64,000 nucleotides of DNA. Source: Zantedeschia hybrid cultivar (taxonomy: Eukaryota > Streptophyta > Magnoliopsida > Alismatales > Araceae). A model generated the notes under the pieces. The model saw only the letters and a program-made list of their open reading frames with translations, was not told the DNA's origin and ran no database searches. The DNA lies in contig JARZZO010000002.1 of the NCBI GenBank assembly GCA_030544215.1, positions 27,899,395 to 27,963,394 of the forward strand, in the 5' to 3' direction. Of the stretch, positions 11,370-23,859 are shown piece by piece. The stretch's first letter is position 1. Each line of letters starts with the position of its first letter. Position numbers and translations under genes: made by a program.

Positions 11370-12480
11370 ACCTAGTCATACCCCTTGGATTATTGACTTT
11401 GGAGCTACTGATCACATGACCAGTAACCCAAGCCTATTTTCTTCTGGACAGTATAAGGTGATGGTGGCTGATGGTACTTGAGCCACAATTGCTGGCAAAG
11501 GCACAGTCAAACTTGGCCATCACCTTTCTCATCCCTCAACTCTTCATGTTCCTTCACTTCCAATAAATTGGTTGTTCGTTAGCCGTCTTACAAAATCGTT
11601 GAATTGTTCAATAACTTTTTTTCTTGATGATTGTATTTTTCAGGACATAAGGACCCAGCGGATGATTGGGAGTAGTATAGAGGAGGGAGGACTTTATTTG
11701 CTTGAAGACATGGGGAATACAATGCTCCAGTTGCAGCTGTCCAGTAGTGAGCCGAGTTGAATAAAAGAAATCCACTTGGGGCATTAGCGTCTAGGACATC
11801 TCCCTTTCAAATCTTTGGGAGTCTTGTTACCTTCTTTGTTTCAGTCTATTAGTCTTGAGTCTCTACAATGTCAAGTCTGCCAATTGACTAAACATTGTAG
11901 AACAAAGTTTCTAGATTCAATAAAAAGGGGCCCCTCACCTGTTTCTTCTATGGATGGTCATCGGCATTTCATCACCTCTATTGATAATTTTTCTTTGTAC
12001 CCTTGGGTTTACCCTCTGAAATCCAAGGCTGATGTTCCTTGGGTTGTTCAAATTATCTCCACTATGGTGCAAACTCGGTTTGGGTGAAACATTAAGGTGT
12101 TTCGATCAGATAATGCAAAAGAATTCTTCACACATAGTTTGAATATCTTCATGGAAGTTGTATTAACCGTATGCCATCTAGGGTCCTTGGCTTCCACTCA
12201 CTTGTGACAGTCCTACAACCTAAGCACCCACTTTTCCCTTTGCCTCCAAGGGTGTTTGGCTGCCTTTGTTTCATTCATGTTTTAGGTCCAGGTGGCTTCA
12301 AACTTGATCAGAAATCCATCAAGGGCATCCTTTTGGGATATTCTCTCACCCAAAAAAGATATAAATGCTTGGATCCTGCAACTGGGAAAAAATATGTTCA
12401 AAAGGAGCCTTCTTTGAAACTCAATCTAACTATTCACCTCAAGTTATGTCTGAGGGGGAGACACACGAAAACTCTTTAGA
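11370..12480 (+). pseudogene. Copia protease and integrase (broken, integrase core deleted)
   Basis: The protease motif is WIIDFGATDHMT at about 11388 (serine of DSGA replaced by phenylalanine). The GAG-pre-integrase zinc region reads RLGHLPFKSLG ... CQVCQLTKH, followed by integrase SMDGHRHFITSIDNF and FRSDNAKEFF, supplying two aspartates of the catalytic triad. At about 12150-12170 the sequence jumps to INRMPSRVLGF, so the segment with the catalytic glutamate is missing. The frame ends in PRVFGCLCFIH ... KGILLGYS. Confidence 0.82.
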
Positions 12481-13079
12481 CAAAACTTCTTGTTTGGTTT
12501 CTCAATTCACATCTCGTCATGTCATTCCCAATAGTACCAACCCTATTCTTGAAACTTCTACCCCTATCTTCGAGGATATTGTCACAAGTGGTAAAGGTGG
12601 TGGAGATGAAGGGATGAATTTAGGTGACCAAATTGGAGGAGATGAGGAGAGAGGAAACATAATAAAAGTGTACACCAGAAAGGAGAAAAGATAGAAAAAT
12701 CAGCAACAATATGAAGCCTTGTCTCTCCTTGATAACCACTCTCAAGAGAACGAAGGGACCTCAAGTCCCCCTGAACAAGCTCCAGAGCCTCAGGTTGAAT
12801 CTATTCCTGAAAATCTCTCTAACCTAGATCAACCTTTTGCTTTTGGGAAAGGTGCAAGAGAATGCATCAAGCATCCAGTTTCCAGATATTTATGTTATTC
12901 TAGAGTTTCCCCTTCATATCATGCTTTTATTTCGGCTATTTCCTCTTGTTCTCCTCCTTCATCCTTCATACAGGGTATAAAGGATCCGAAGTGGGTAAAA
13001 GTAAATGGAGGAAGAGCCGAAGAGATGCAGGCCAAAGAATGGTACATGGGAACTTGTTGATCTTCCTACTGGAAAGAAA

Positions 13080-14498
13080 CCTGTGGGATGTAAATGGGTG
13101 TACACAATCAAGTTCAAGGCTGATGGTTTAGCAGAAAGCCAGGTTGGTTGCTAAAGGGTACACTCAGACATATGACATTGACTACCAGGAAACCTTTGCA
13201 CCAGTCGAAAGTTGTCCTCTGTGAGTACTATTATCCCTAGTTGTCCACTTCTCATGGGAATTGCATCAACTTGATGTAAAAAGTGCATTCCTCAATGGAG
13301 ACTTGTCCGAGGAAGTATATATGCAGCCACCTCCAGGCTATGAAGCAAAAGGGAAAGTCTGCAGGTTGAAGAGAGCTTTATATGGCCTTAAGCAGTCACC
13401 CAGAGCATGGTTTGAGAGGCTAAGAACTGCTATGCTGAAGATGGGGTTCAAACGAGGCAATGCTGATCACACATTATTTGTTAAATGGAAGGATGGACAG
13501 GTTACCATCCTTCTAGTATATATGGATGATATGGTGTCACTGCTGATAACTTGCAGGAAAATCAAGTTGTTAAAGGATAACCAAGCAACAGAATTTGACA
13601 TCAAAGATCTTGGCCCTTTAAAATATTTTCCTTGGGATTGAGGTTGCCAAATCTCAAGGAGAAATTTACATCTCTCAAAGAAAATATGCTTTGGATCTTT
13701 TAAAAGAAATGGGAAAGTTGGGAAGTAGACCTATAGATATACCTATTGAGGTGAATCACAAACTCAGCAGTGAGGATGGAGATGCATTCTCAGAAGCAGA
13801 AAAGGGGAGATATCAAAGAGTTGTGGGAAAGCTGTTGTATTTGTCTCTAACAAGGCCGAATATCACTTATGCCAAAAGTATTGTCAGCCAGTTCATGCAT
13901 GCACCTAAAACAGCCCACATGCAATAAGTGGATAGGATCCTGAGGTACATCAAAACATGTCCAGGGAAAGGCCTACTGTTTAGCAAAAATGGGAATGTTG
14001 ACTATAGAAGGATACTCTGATGCTGATTGGGCAGGTTCTCAAGATGATAGAAGAAGATCAACCTCAGGTTTTTGTATCTACTTAGGAGGTAACCTTGTCA
14101 CTTGGAGAAGCAAGAAACAAATGGTGTGGGTAAGGTCAAGTGCTGAGGCAGAGTATAGGGCTATGGCACAAGCTGTTTCTGAACTTTTGTGGCTGAAAGT
14201 TCTCTTAAAAGATATTGGCATTAATATTCCCCTTCATATGACACTTTATTGTAACAACAAAGCTGCCATAAGCATTCCCAATAATCCTGTCCAACATGAC
14301 AGAACAAAACACATTGAACTTGACAGGCATTTAATTCTAGAAAAGTTGGATTCCGGTGAGCTGTGTCTGCCATATGTTCGGTCCAAGGACCAAGTTGCTG
14401 ATGTGTCCACAAAGGGCATGACTAGAGCAGATTTGAAGACAATCTTGAGCAAGCTGTGCATGAACGATGTCTATGCTCAGCTTGAGGAGGAGTGTTGA
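13080..14498 (+). pseudogene. Copia reverse transcriptase and RNase H (broken)
   Basis: The reverse transcriptase reads LDVKSAFLNGDLSEEVYMQP, PGYEAKGKVCRLKRALYGLK, SPRAWFERL and LLVYMDDM (catalytic YMDD, 13518-13535), with a frameshift near 13635 before GLEVAKSQGE and RKYALDLLKEMG. RNase H follows: GYSDADWAGSQDDRRSTSG-like, VRSSAEAEYRAMA, HDRTKHIELDRHLI and DVSTKGMTRADL, ending at 14498. Stops and shifts make it non-functional, though RNase H alone is still open from 13989. Confidence 0.88.
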
Positions 14499-14755
14499 GA
14501 TAGTTGAGGGCTTTATTGTAATTTTCCCTTTTTCTGATTATTGTTTTATTTTCTTTGTTTCTTCTGTCCCTTCTTGCTCATTGGCTTATTACTTAAGCAG
14601 GGGTAGTTTAGTCCTAATAATATAAATATAAGAGATGGGGCTGATGGTGAGAGGAAGCAGGCCAATCAGTACCGCAGCCTCCATCCTTGTTCTGCGCCAT
14701 CCTCTCTCTCTCTCTCTATCTCTCTCTCTTCCCTTGATTGATCTTCTTTTCTACA
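14493..14755 (+). repeat. Copia 3' LTR
   Basis: It starts TGTTGAGATAG right after the purine tract and ends CTACA before the GAAGC duplication. It overlaps the last codons of RNase H. It shares most of its length with the 5' LTR, including GGCTTATTACTTAAGCA and the (CT)n tract. Confidence 0.92.
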
Positions 14756-15324
14756 GAAGCGTTACAAGAATATATAAGGAAATCTCAAAACTGTAGTAAA
14801 ACCATAAAATCTCAAAATGACCAAAATCCCCCTAATCTCAAGAAAATAGCAATACTAGAAACATACAAAAATAACTAGATGGGCCACAAATTGGACGCAT
14901 GTCCAAATGAATCACTATCAACTGTAGAACATCTCAAGCATCAAATAAGCCATTGTCAACCCAAATCAAAGCTTGTGTTGCTGTAGACATCCTTCGATGG
15001 TGGTGGTAGAGGTGAGCCGGATCGAACCGGGTCCGGGCTTGGGTATCCTCACCAGATTCCTATCTTAAGATGAAAAGAAGGAAGCTAACTACAATTGATT
15101 AAAAACTTTTGCCCAAGTGAAAGATGGTGTTTATGATGAAACTTCAATATAGATTATTTTTTAATTTTTCTCCATGCTTTTTTTCCTATGTGATGCTATT
15201 TGAGGAGGCATTGATACTTCTATGTTCAATTATCTGTATTGTCTAGTGATTCTGCTGAAAAAGGAAAAGTAATTATCATTTATTTTCTTTTTTCATTTCC
15301 TTATTCTTGCTGCTGATTTGCCAG

Positions 15325-15612
15325 GTTGAAGAGTTAACAGCCGCTTTATCCAATATAGAGTACCAGATAATTACAGAATGCACTCTATCAAATTTCTCTG
15401 AGACGCCACATTTTGTGCCTCCTTTGGACAGAGTTTTTGGTAGCTCTGCTGATAACAAGGCTGAAGTGATAGTTGCTCCTGCTTCTGAAGCTGTCAAAGA
15501 GACTATGGAAAGAGAAACATGGATCTCAATCAAAGTTGCAGTCACTGTGGGTTTGGTTGAGCTGAGTTTATATTCAGGGTCTGCACGAGATTCATGCCTG
15601 GCTACTCTGCAG
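15325..15612 (+). CDS. VPS13: VPS13-like exon 2 of window
   Basis: This exon has 96 codons, phase 0-0, with acceptor TTGCCAG and donor GTAGGG. It contains the segment YQIITECTLSNFSETPH and ends with CLATLQ, which continues in frame into ANGAWLLYKSN at 43228. It belongs to the elongated central part of VPS13, which in this family forms the hydrophobic groove that carries lipids. It is followed by the largest intron of the window (27.6 kb). Confidence 0.92.
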
Positions 15613-17039
15613 GTAGGGTCATTAGTATCTTAGAAATAGTCCTTATAGCTATGGTAAAGAAAATCCGTTGATGATTCTTGTTGCAAGCAGCTTTTGCCAA
15701 AAGCGGAAAGTAGTATATTAGTAAGTTTCTTATTAATATTAGCATTCTAAAATGATATTGCTTTCATGTGTTGCTACATGTTCCCTCTTGAGGCTTATTT
15801 TTCCGGAGTGAGCACGGTTTAGGTGATGCAAACATTAATATGCTATGATTATTCAGTATTTGTTTCTGCATAAACGCTTCCACGTGAAATGGTTGGCTTC
15901 TTTCAAACATATTCATTCTATGTTATAATGACTTCCTTTGGATGGATACAAGAGACTAGCTCTTTCTTTAGTTTTAGATCATTGTTATTTCTGATAATTA
16001 TTGGATTATGTGTGAAATAAACAAAGCTCAAACCTCCTTTTTGTATTGTCATCTGATCATTTGCATATGATTCACATTTTTATGCACCTGTAGTTAACAT
16101 GCTTTTTGAAATTCTAGTATGGTATAAGAGTCTTCAATCTGAAGGAGTGCCCCCCATGCATTGTACGCTGTCAAGTAGCTCAGGATCTTAGCTTTATCCA
16201 CTGGTCTTTCATTGTGTGGAAGATTTGATAAGAATAGTTGTTAGCTTCAATTGGACATAAATGCTCGAAGTTTGCTAGACTATGTAGAAAAAGGCACGGT
16301 CACATTCTGAATGCTTAACGGGTGTGGTACATAAACAGACAGAAAGGGATCCTTTTACCTTGCGCTGCCTATATTCTTTGCATATTTCAAATATATCCCT
16401 CCATCCCATATTCTAAGTCCTCCAAATTGGGCTCCATTCTAAAATAATCCACAGGGTCAACGGAAATCTTAAATTGAGGAATCTTCCTTCTTTTATAGGA
16501 AAATGGCTTAAACTCGTAGGTGAGCTTTCCTTGGCCAGAACCAGTCAAGGTGGAGTGCTTTAGTTGTTCTTGCCTTGCACTTCCGTTTGGACGTCACTTT
16601 GTGGTGTGGTGATGGTCTAGATTACTCTCTATTTCTTTATAACTCAAAATGTTGGGAATAAATACTCTAAGTAGACACACCCAATAGGAACCCTCATAAC
16701 TCAAATTCAAGGGAGATAAGGGAACAAGTAAAAATTGAATTTTTAGATTATCAATAAAACATGAAAAAGGCAATTGCAAAGGAAGGTACTAAAGATTTTG
16801 TTGGTCATTTAGGACAGCAAGGTGACAAAGATGAAACAAATAGACTCAGTAAAGAAGCAATTTTTATATAGATAAGTCAAGAAAATGATTAAGAAGTATT
16901 TCAAGGGTATCAAGTTCATGGGATCAGGATTGTTCTTGTGCAATTCAGGAACTATGAAGCTGTACCAATGTTCATATCTTTAAGTAATAGTAGTCAATCA
17001 ATAAACAGTAGTAATTTGGGCTTTAGCTGATTCAATTCA
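15613..17039. other. Start of the 27.6-kb VPS13 intron, unassigned
   Basis: AT-rich intron sequence with no element ends or coding motifs that I recognise, except weak inverted frames (16594-16779) of no known family. Confidence 0.5.
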
Positions 17040-17371
17040 ATAGACCATGCATGCTTGCACATCTGTCATGCCAACCAACATTATGAACTACTCACCAATC
17101 ATGTAACTAATCGATCCAACCCTTGTGAGGAATTGTCCACTTTGGGTCAGGCCCACACGGTTTTATCCTCAAAAGGCACCTCACAAGTTATGGATCCAAA
17201 TCCCACATATATGGCCCATCAATTTTTTCTACTTTACGATGTTGGACTAATCTTGTTCATCCATGTCCTAGCTCCCAAACACAGTGGTGGCTCCATACTG
17301 TAGCATTATGTACCAAAGTCTCACAGGTAGACCTTTCTTCCTACTTGGCTTATGATTGGGTCACTACAGAC
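17040..17371 (+). repeat. Direct repeat F, left copy
   Basis: About 330 bp, including CCAACCCTTGTGAGGAATTG, GCACGGTTTTATCC-like (CACACGGTTTTATCC) and GTGGTGGCTCCATACTG, ending GGGTCACTACAG. The same sequence in the same orientation lies at 23478-23822. The two copies bracket the hAT element at 17372-23477. They could be old LTR copies or a duplicated repeat. Confidence 0.65.
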
Positions 17372-17816
17372 CAAGGTTTGCCGTATCGTAGATCCAGATC
17401 AGATCGGGTACGAACAGATACGAGTCGCATCCGATCCAGATCGGCCCGACTCGGGCCGACTCGCACGAGTCGGTCCGGTTCAAGTTTTTTTTTTTTTTTG
17501 AAAAGAAAATTTTAATTTATTGACATAAATATGCAGTTTTATAAATTCTACTTGATGTTTTTAGTACGGTAAATGATTATGAGTCACATTTAACAAGAAA
17601 ACATTAATTTCATGCATTTAATTATGTAAAAAAGATGTCATAGCATAGTAATTAAGAAGAATTTAATACAAAAAATATCAATTTGCAAGAAAAGTGGCAC
17701 ACCAAATCTTATTGAAGGATCAAATATAAATTTTCAAGTATCAACACTAAAAACTCATAAGTTTCTCATAGATAATATTATATATGACATATGCAGTACA
17801 TGAGTGATAAAATAAC

Positions 17817-20800
17817 TCAATCATCCTCATTAAAGTCATCAGAACAGGCAAAATATCCCTTATCCTCTCCACCAAAGTCTAACTCAATTTGGGTAGGAGG
17901 TGAGACATGCAGTTGTCTCTGAATATATCTAACCATCTGAACAAATGATGGTGTGTGGAGAGCAGTAGATGGAACATGAAACTTTAAAAAGAATGCTCTC
18001 ACATCATCCACAATCTTCGCTCTAGATCCTTTAGTGGACGTAGATGATGATAGACGAGTCGACGATGTAAGTGCCCTGACTATTGGTTGTGTAGGTTCTG
18101 TGGTAGATGATGCCTCCTCCTGCCTCAGAAACTGCTGGAATTGTACACAGATATCACGAGGGACTGAAAGACATGGGATGCTATCTCTGTGTATCTCCAC
18201 AAGATGCTTCAAGAAACAATAGATCTCACTAACAAAGTGTCCACAGTAAAGGCAATAGATCCGTCGATCTCTTGAGACTGTGTACCTGTGGTCTCATACT
18301 AGATGATGTCGCTCACGTGGCATCTGCAAAAGAAGAATTGAAAGAACAATTTAACAACATGATCTTCATTTGAACTATTGAACCATATTAATATAAGACA
18401 AAGACATTAACACTTGAGAATTTAAGATTATAATAAAAGTAAAGAATGAAATACCAATAATGGCTCCAATATGGATATTGTGTAGGCATGCCATAGCTAT
18501 AAGTCTCCATCAGAGTATGTCCTAGTAACTGAACCTGATAGTTGGACATCACATAGTCCTGATATTGGCTCTAAGTCATATAGGAGTTATATATCTGATG
18601 ATACTTTCCTGAGTACTGTTGATATGCCACATCACTCGGTCTGTATAACACTGGCTGTGGTACTACAGGAACATAAGCTACGCCTTCACCATAACTGTAA
18701 CTACCATATGGATATACATATGAAGTAAAATATCTATACGAAACCAATGTCGGTTGTGGTATCCTAAGACCGAATGATCACCACTATAGACGTTGTACTC
18801 TCGTATCCCGTCTGCGGTCGCCGATGAGAGTTGGATGCATCAGAACTATATTGTCCCACACCTGAGCTCCTCTCATCTTGTGTGCTCAGTCTATCAAACT
18901 ATTTCATCATGTTGTGCAACCCGTATCATACATGATGGTGCCAGGCTCAGGATCATAATAATGCTCATCATCTGAGGATGAGTCAGTGCGCATCTGATCT
19001 AGTATGTCTACGTATTGTCCCCTCCGACGATACATAACCTTTATCAGAACACGAGGTAGTGCCTCCATACGGTCATCTGGCTCATGAGCTCTATGGTCGG
19101 TATCTTGTGTAGCGTGCATGAAGTCCTGCTCCCCAGTAAAAAGGACCCTACCTCCCCCACCCCCACTAGTATGGCTACCACCAGGACCACCCCCACTAAT
19201 ATGGCTGACACTAGGACCACGACCCACTAATAACACCCTTACCACCACCCCCCGCGTCACCCTCATTTGTATCATCTCTAGCTGATGAATTAGATCCACT
19301 CTCTGAGACTTGAGTATCAGAAGGAAATAGTGTCTCATCTTAAGCATTAGGATCTAGCGTTTCTAAGTCTGCAATGTCAAGTGGATCATATGGGACTACA
19401 TCCTTCTTCTTCTTGCCCTTCTTGGATCCTCCTAACACCTTTGACATTTGGGACTTCTTGCTACTCCATCCATTCTTCCCCTTTGAAGTTACTTATATGC
19501 CACCTGCTTGCCTCTGGACTACACTAGTTGGGAAGCGTGCTAGAGGACGTACATTGGAATGATGTGAACTCTGACTAGAAAGTTGTTGTTGTACAGCTCC
19601 ACTCTGTGCAGGCTGAGATCTGGATGGACGCCGAGGTGCTAGTGTAGTTGGAGGACGCTTATGTGCATGTGCAACTGGAGGATGCTGAGGTGTAGGACCC
19701 TGCATTAGCCGCTCTTACTCTGCGTCATCATCCCGAGGTATTGCGTTCCTGCCTCTTGTGACCAACTGATTATCATCATCATCAGCTGTTGAATTATTTT
19801 CTAAATAAATTTTTTTTTATACCAGCATCAGATCTCTCATAGCCAGCTCTAGCTGATGGCTCTGCAAAGGTCCTTATTGCCTCTTGAAAGATTTTTCATC
19901 TGCATAGTTAACATTATTAGGACATTTGCATAGTAGATGCAAAGAAATGATAGAAGAATAGATTAACCACCCTACTTCATTAATTGTCTCTACTGCTGCA
20001 TTAGGATCATCCACAAGTCGGTTGACCAGTATTGTCATGGTTACAATCAAGTCATCATTATACGCCAATGCATGGACGTACTAAAATCCTGGATGGAGAT
20101 AATACACTATAATAAAAGTGTGTCACCCATCAAGTATCATTAAAAAAAAAAAAATTTATCATCAAAAGTCATGAAATGTAATTTTTACACATGCCATATG
20201 TAACTTTCTGGCAATCTGGAAGTCCCACCTCCTTTCAATAATCTTCAAAAATTCCTCTGCATATTTTCTTGAGATTGTAGGTATCTTCCTTTTTCCAGCC
20301 TCCAAGTTGGCATACACCAACCCTAAGGTTGGTGTCCGATCTCCATCCACGCAGCGCAAGACCTCATATAATGGTTCAATAAGTTTTATCTTAACCCAAA
20401 AATCACTATTGTTCACCAAGCTTTCAATCTTCTTTCTCTCATTTGTCCCAGCAAACGTGGAGTGAAGCCATTTGTCACTTCTAAACATTTAGTTCAAGCC
20501 TACTTCATGTTTCAACATACTTTGCAAGGCAATGAAGTTGATGGCAAATCTTGTGATGGCATGCCTTAACAAACTCACTATGTGTATGATCTCTTATCAA
20601 TTTCAATACATAATAATGGTTGTAGATGTATCGTGTAATCTTCTGTGCTTTGAGAACATTATTCTTGACAACATTCAACTGTCCAATTTCTTTCAGGATC
20701 AAATTTACACAATGGGTTGCACATAGGGTCCAGAACAAATGAGGTATGCAGAGCATTAGCTCCTCTCCTGCCTTTTTGTATGCGGAGCCATTATCTGTCA

Positions 20801-21945
20801 CCACTTGGACAATGTACTTCTCGCCAATTTTCTTTACAACACTGTCCATCAGCTGCATAATGTATTCATCATTGTGTATCTGATTTGATGCATCCACGGA
20901 CTTATGATAGAACACTTGTCTGTCGCAATATACAATCAGATTGTTTTTTGTGATCCCTGACCAGTCATCACACATCATGGTAATCTCATATTTCTCCCAC
21001 TTTTTCTTGAATGAAGCAATGTACTACTTAATCTCTTTGATCTCATCATTAAAATATTTCGCTACCAATTCTTTTAGAGTGAGAGGTTTAACATATAACC
21101 CTTGAGCTTGTGCTTCATAAATCATAATGGAATAGATTGTTTACTGCATTGAAGGAGATGCTTGCATGATGCCAAAATTTTGCAACAGTCCTACCCAATA
21201 TATATCTTGGACCACTCTTCTTGTAGCTATCATTAACCCTTGTCTGTTTTCCATGCTTCCTAAGAAACATATAAGGGTCAACCTCCTCAACAGGAATGCT
21301 TGATTTGTGCTTTTAAGGCCGACTTGTAGGTACTGGTCCACTAGTAAAATAGGAGGATACACTCCTCGGTTGAGCCTGCCCCCTAGAGGAGCTCCCACTA
21401 ACACTTGATGATCCACCAACACCCTACTCAGCCCCTTTAAAGTGAATTTCCTGAACTCTCATAAATTCTCTCTCCCGATACTCATGCCTACTGAGTTCCA
21501 GCACTCGCCGAGTACGTGGAGAAGGAGGCTCACGTCCATATACCTCCCGAACATCATCAACGTTAGACTCAGTCCAGCCTCCTTTATCTTTATCTCCCCT
21601 ACCGACAACTTCGTAAATCATACGTTCTTTCCTCTCTTTGTCTGTAGCCTTCTTTAAGCGCATTGCCTTTAGACTTTTCAAGCGTTGAGCCATCTGGGTC
21701 CTGACCTCCCCGGGAACATTTTTACACCCAACGACTTCATTATATCCAACAGTTTTTCCTCCAACAAAGTGCTTCTTCAATCGAGAGACACCACCGTCCT
21801 GTCTTCTAAACCAACAGTAGTTGCACTTGAACTTGTGCCTACTGCCATCAACCATAGTCCCATGCTGCCATGCGATGTCTCTAGACTCTCGACGAGGGGG
21901 TGGGCGGCCATCTAATGACAACAAATAAAAGAAAAATAAGAACAA
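17817..21945 (-). pseudogene. hAT transposase pseudogene (family B)
   Basis: Going 5' to 3' on the minus strand: a BED zinc finger (IAWQHGTMVDGSRHKFKCNYC then RLKKHF, about 21890-21770); a damaged DUF659-type region with frame changes (21420-21000); MMCDDWSG, YHKSVDAS, QVVTDNGSAY and CATHCVNL (20978-20505), which hold the first two catalytic aspartates; a helical stretch (20488-20162); and a low-complexity tail rich in Y, S and G (19705-17817). The conserved dimerisation block with the catalytic glutamate (SGCERNWS-like) is not found, so the copy is inactive. Confidence 0.8.
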
Positions 21946-22762
21946 AAAAATATATTAAACAAGAAGTAAGAATAATATTACTTGAAATGTTGTTAAAATT
22001 ATCCTTACATTAACAGAATTTTTATTTTTTAATTTATAACAAAATAAATAAATTATTAAAATATACTTAACAAATTAAATAAATTATAAATATTAACTTA
22101 ACATATTTATAAAAATATAACTTGAAGTGTTATTAAAATTTTCCTTACATGAAAGAATTTTTACTATTTTCTTGTTAATTTAAATTTTTTAAAATAAATT
22201 ATTAAAATGAACTTAAAAATTTATATAAATTAATTGAATCGGGTTTAAATTTAATGTGCATGAAGAACATAAATATAAATTAAGGCATGTTCAAAATTTG
22301 TATATAAGTATCACATTTAAAGATTATTAAGTAATAATATATTTTAATTAATTTAATTACTTAAAAATAAGATTTAAAACCTAAAAGTTAAAACATAGAT
22401 TTAAATCTAATCATGTTTTACTTCTAGAATAGACAATTTATAAATTATTATATATTTTAAAATTTATTTAATATTCTAATAATCGTATGAATAAATTATT
22501 CTTCATATCCTAGGATTTGAATGAAATTTTCACCAAACATGTGAAACTCATAGATCTATGCCCATCATCACATAAATAGATCATTTATTTTTATTTTGAT
22601 TTTTTCTATATTTTTTGAATATTTAATCGAAATCTATAAATCAATCTCAAATTTGAACAAATCTTAAGTTTTTCATATCAAAATTACAAAGAGATAACAT
22701 AGCTACCTATTCTTCATGTTTTAATACCCTAAACAACATCAAACAACAAGAAAATAAGATAA

Positions 22763-22799
22763 ACTCAATTCAATTCAACGAAGCCTTAATCCCAAAAAC
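22763..22799 (-). repeat. RTE 3'-tail micro-insertion
   Basis: A 37-bp piece, ACTCAATTCAATTCAACGAA then GCCTTAATCCCAAAAAC, is the reverse complement of the RTE 3' end seen at 3720-3755 (GGGATTAAGGCTTCGTTGAG). It interrupts the leader region of the hAT element; the decayed relative at 46,500-46,870 lacks it. Confidence 0.75.
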
Positions 22800-22977
22800 A
22801 AGAAAAGAAGATGAAAATAGAAATTTCTTAGGGTTCGGATGCTTATCTTGTTCAAACCGGATGAAAAAGTTCAAAAACAGTTTGAAAACCCCTTTTCTTC
22901 CTAACAAAATTACCTCAAACCTTGAAAACCTATCTCTCAAAATCGCTAAAAGAAATGAAAGCAAGAAGAGGGGGAAC

Positions 22978-23135
22978 TATGGTTGGCAGTACTGACCGAT
23001 ACTAGTACGTACCGGTCGGTACGTACTGGTATCGGCCGGCACCGGTACCCATGGTTTAAAGGGTATCGGCCGGTACTGGGCCGGTACGTACCGATACTGG
23101 TACCCACCAATACCGGTACCGGTACTGCCATCCAC
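22978..23135. mobile_element. hAT MITE, family C, nested in family B hAT
   Basis: A 158-bp element starts TATGGTTGGCAGTAC and ends near CTGCCATCCAC. It is built of CCGGTACC/GGTATCGG units. Flanks GGGGGAAC and CGGGGAAG match at 6 of 8 positions. The relative at 46.7 kb lacks it. Confidence 0.75.
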
Positions 23136-23477
23136 CGGGGAAGGACTTGGAAGGTTGCAGGTCCTTTGTCTGTTGTGTTTCTGTCTGAACAGAACCGCAA
23201 CAGACAGTGAAAGGGGGTTTTTAGGGCCGGCTCGTATCGGATCCGCCTGTATCGGGCCAGATCGCAGCGACTCAGCGCATATCGGGTTGGATCGTACCGG
23301 CTCGAGTCCGAACCGTTGCGAGCCGATGCGATCCAGGCTGATACGAGTCGAGTCACTGCGATCCAGAGACTGTTCAAATCGGATCCCCCAGTCCGACCAT
23401 GCCAGTGGATTGGGTCGGCCCAGATCCGGGTCGACTTGTACGAGTCGGGCCGATCCGGTGCAATATGGCAAACCTTG

Positions 23478-23822
23478 TAGTTTCTGCATGGTTTGTCCAA
23501 GAACCAGCCAACAATATTATACGGGGCTCGCTCTAATGCAATTCCATAATACCCGATTCAACTCTTGTAAGAAATTGTTTGCTTTGCGTCAAGCTCGCAC
23601 GATTTTATCCCCAAAAGGCATCTTGGCCTAACAAGTTTTTCGATTTTTCAATGTTGGACTAATTTAGTTCATCTCTATCCCAACTCCCAGATATAGTGGT
23701 GGCTCCACACCATGGTAACTCTACACTATGGCGTTATGTACTGTTGTCCCATAGGTAGCCCTATCCTACGAGTAGCACTTTCCTCCTACTCATCTCGTGA
23801 CTGGGTCACTACAAGAAAAGCA
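23478..23822 (+). repeat. Direct repeat F, right copy
   Basis: About 340 bp homologous to 17040-17371, including ACCAGCCAACAATATTAT, CGCACGATTTTATCCCCAAA, AATGTTGGACTAATTTAG and GTGGTGGCTCCACACCATGG, ending GGGTCACTACA. A piece of its start also occurs inverted at about 23832-23860 (CCTCACAAGGGTTAGATTGG). Confidence 0.65.
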
Positions 23823-23859
23823 AACGATACCTCACAAGGGTTAGATTGGATCATTACAA

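Larger units (their letters stand above)
9612..14755 (+). mobile_element. Ty1/copia LTR retrotransposon, complete ends, defective coding
   Basis: The element is bounded by LTRs of 234 bp (9612-9845) and 263 bp (14493-14755), both TG...CA and both ending CTACA, and flanked by the 5-bp duplication GAAGC (9607-9611 and 14756-14760). A degenerate initiator-methionine primer site (TAGTGTCAGAGCACC) follows the 5' LTR and a purine tract (GAGGAGGAG) precedes the 3' LTR. Gag, protease, integrase, reverse transcriptase and RNase H follow in copia order but are broken by stops, frameshifts and an integrase deletion. Confidence 0.95.
17372..23477 (-). mobile_element. hAT transposon, family B, autonomous-type but decayed
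   Basis: The element starts CAAGGTTTGCCGTATCG and ends in the reverse complement of CAAGGTTTGCCATATTG. Dense subterminal CGAGTCGG/GATCCGA repeats occupy 17380-17480 and 23210-23470. The interior encodes a minus-strand BED-finger hAT transposase. It has itself received an RTE-tail fragment (22763-22799) and a family C MITE (22978-23135). The 8 bp on each side (CTACAGAC, TAGTTTCT) do not match, so no target duplication is preserved. Confidence 0.82.

Noticed and set aside
22946..23631. Overlapping 150-184 codon frames on both strands
   Set aside because: They consist of CGAGTCGG and CCGGTACC repeats of two transposon ends and have no protein motif.
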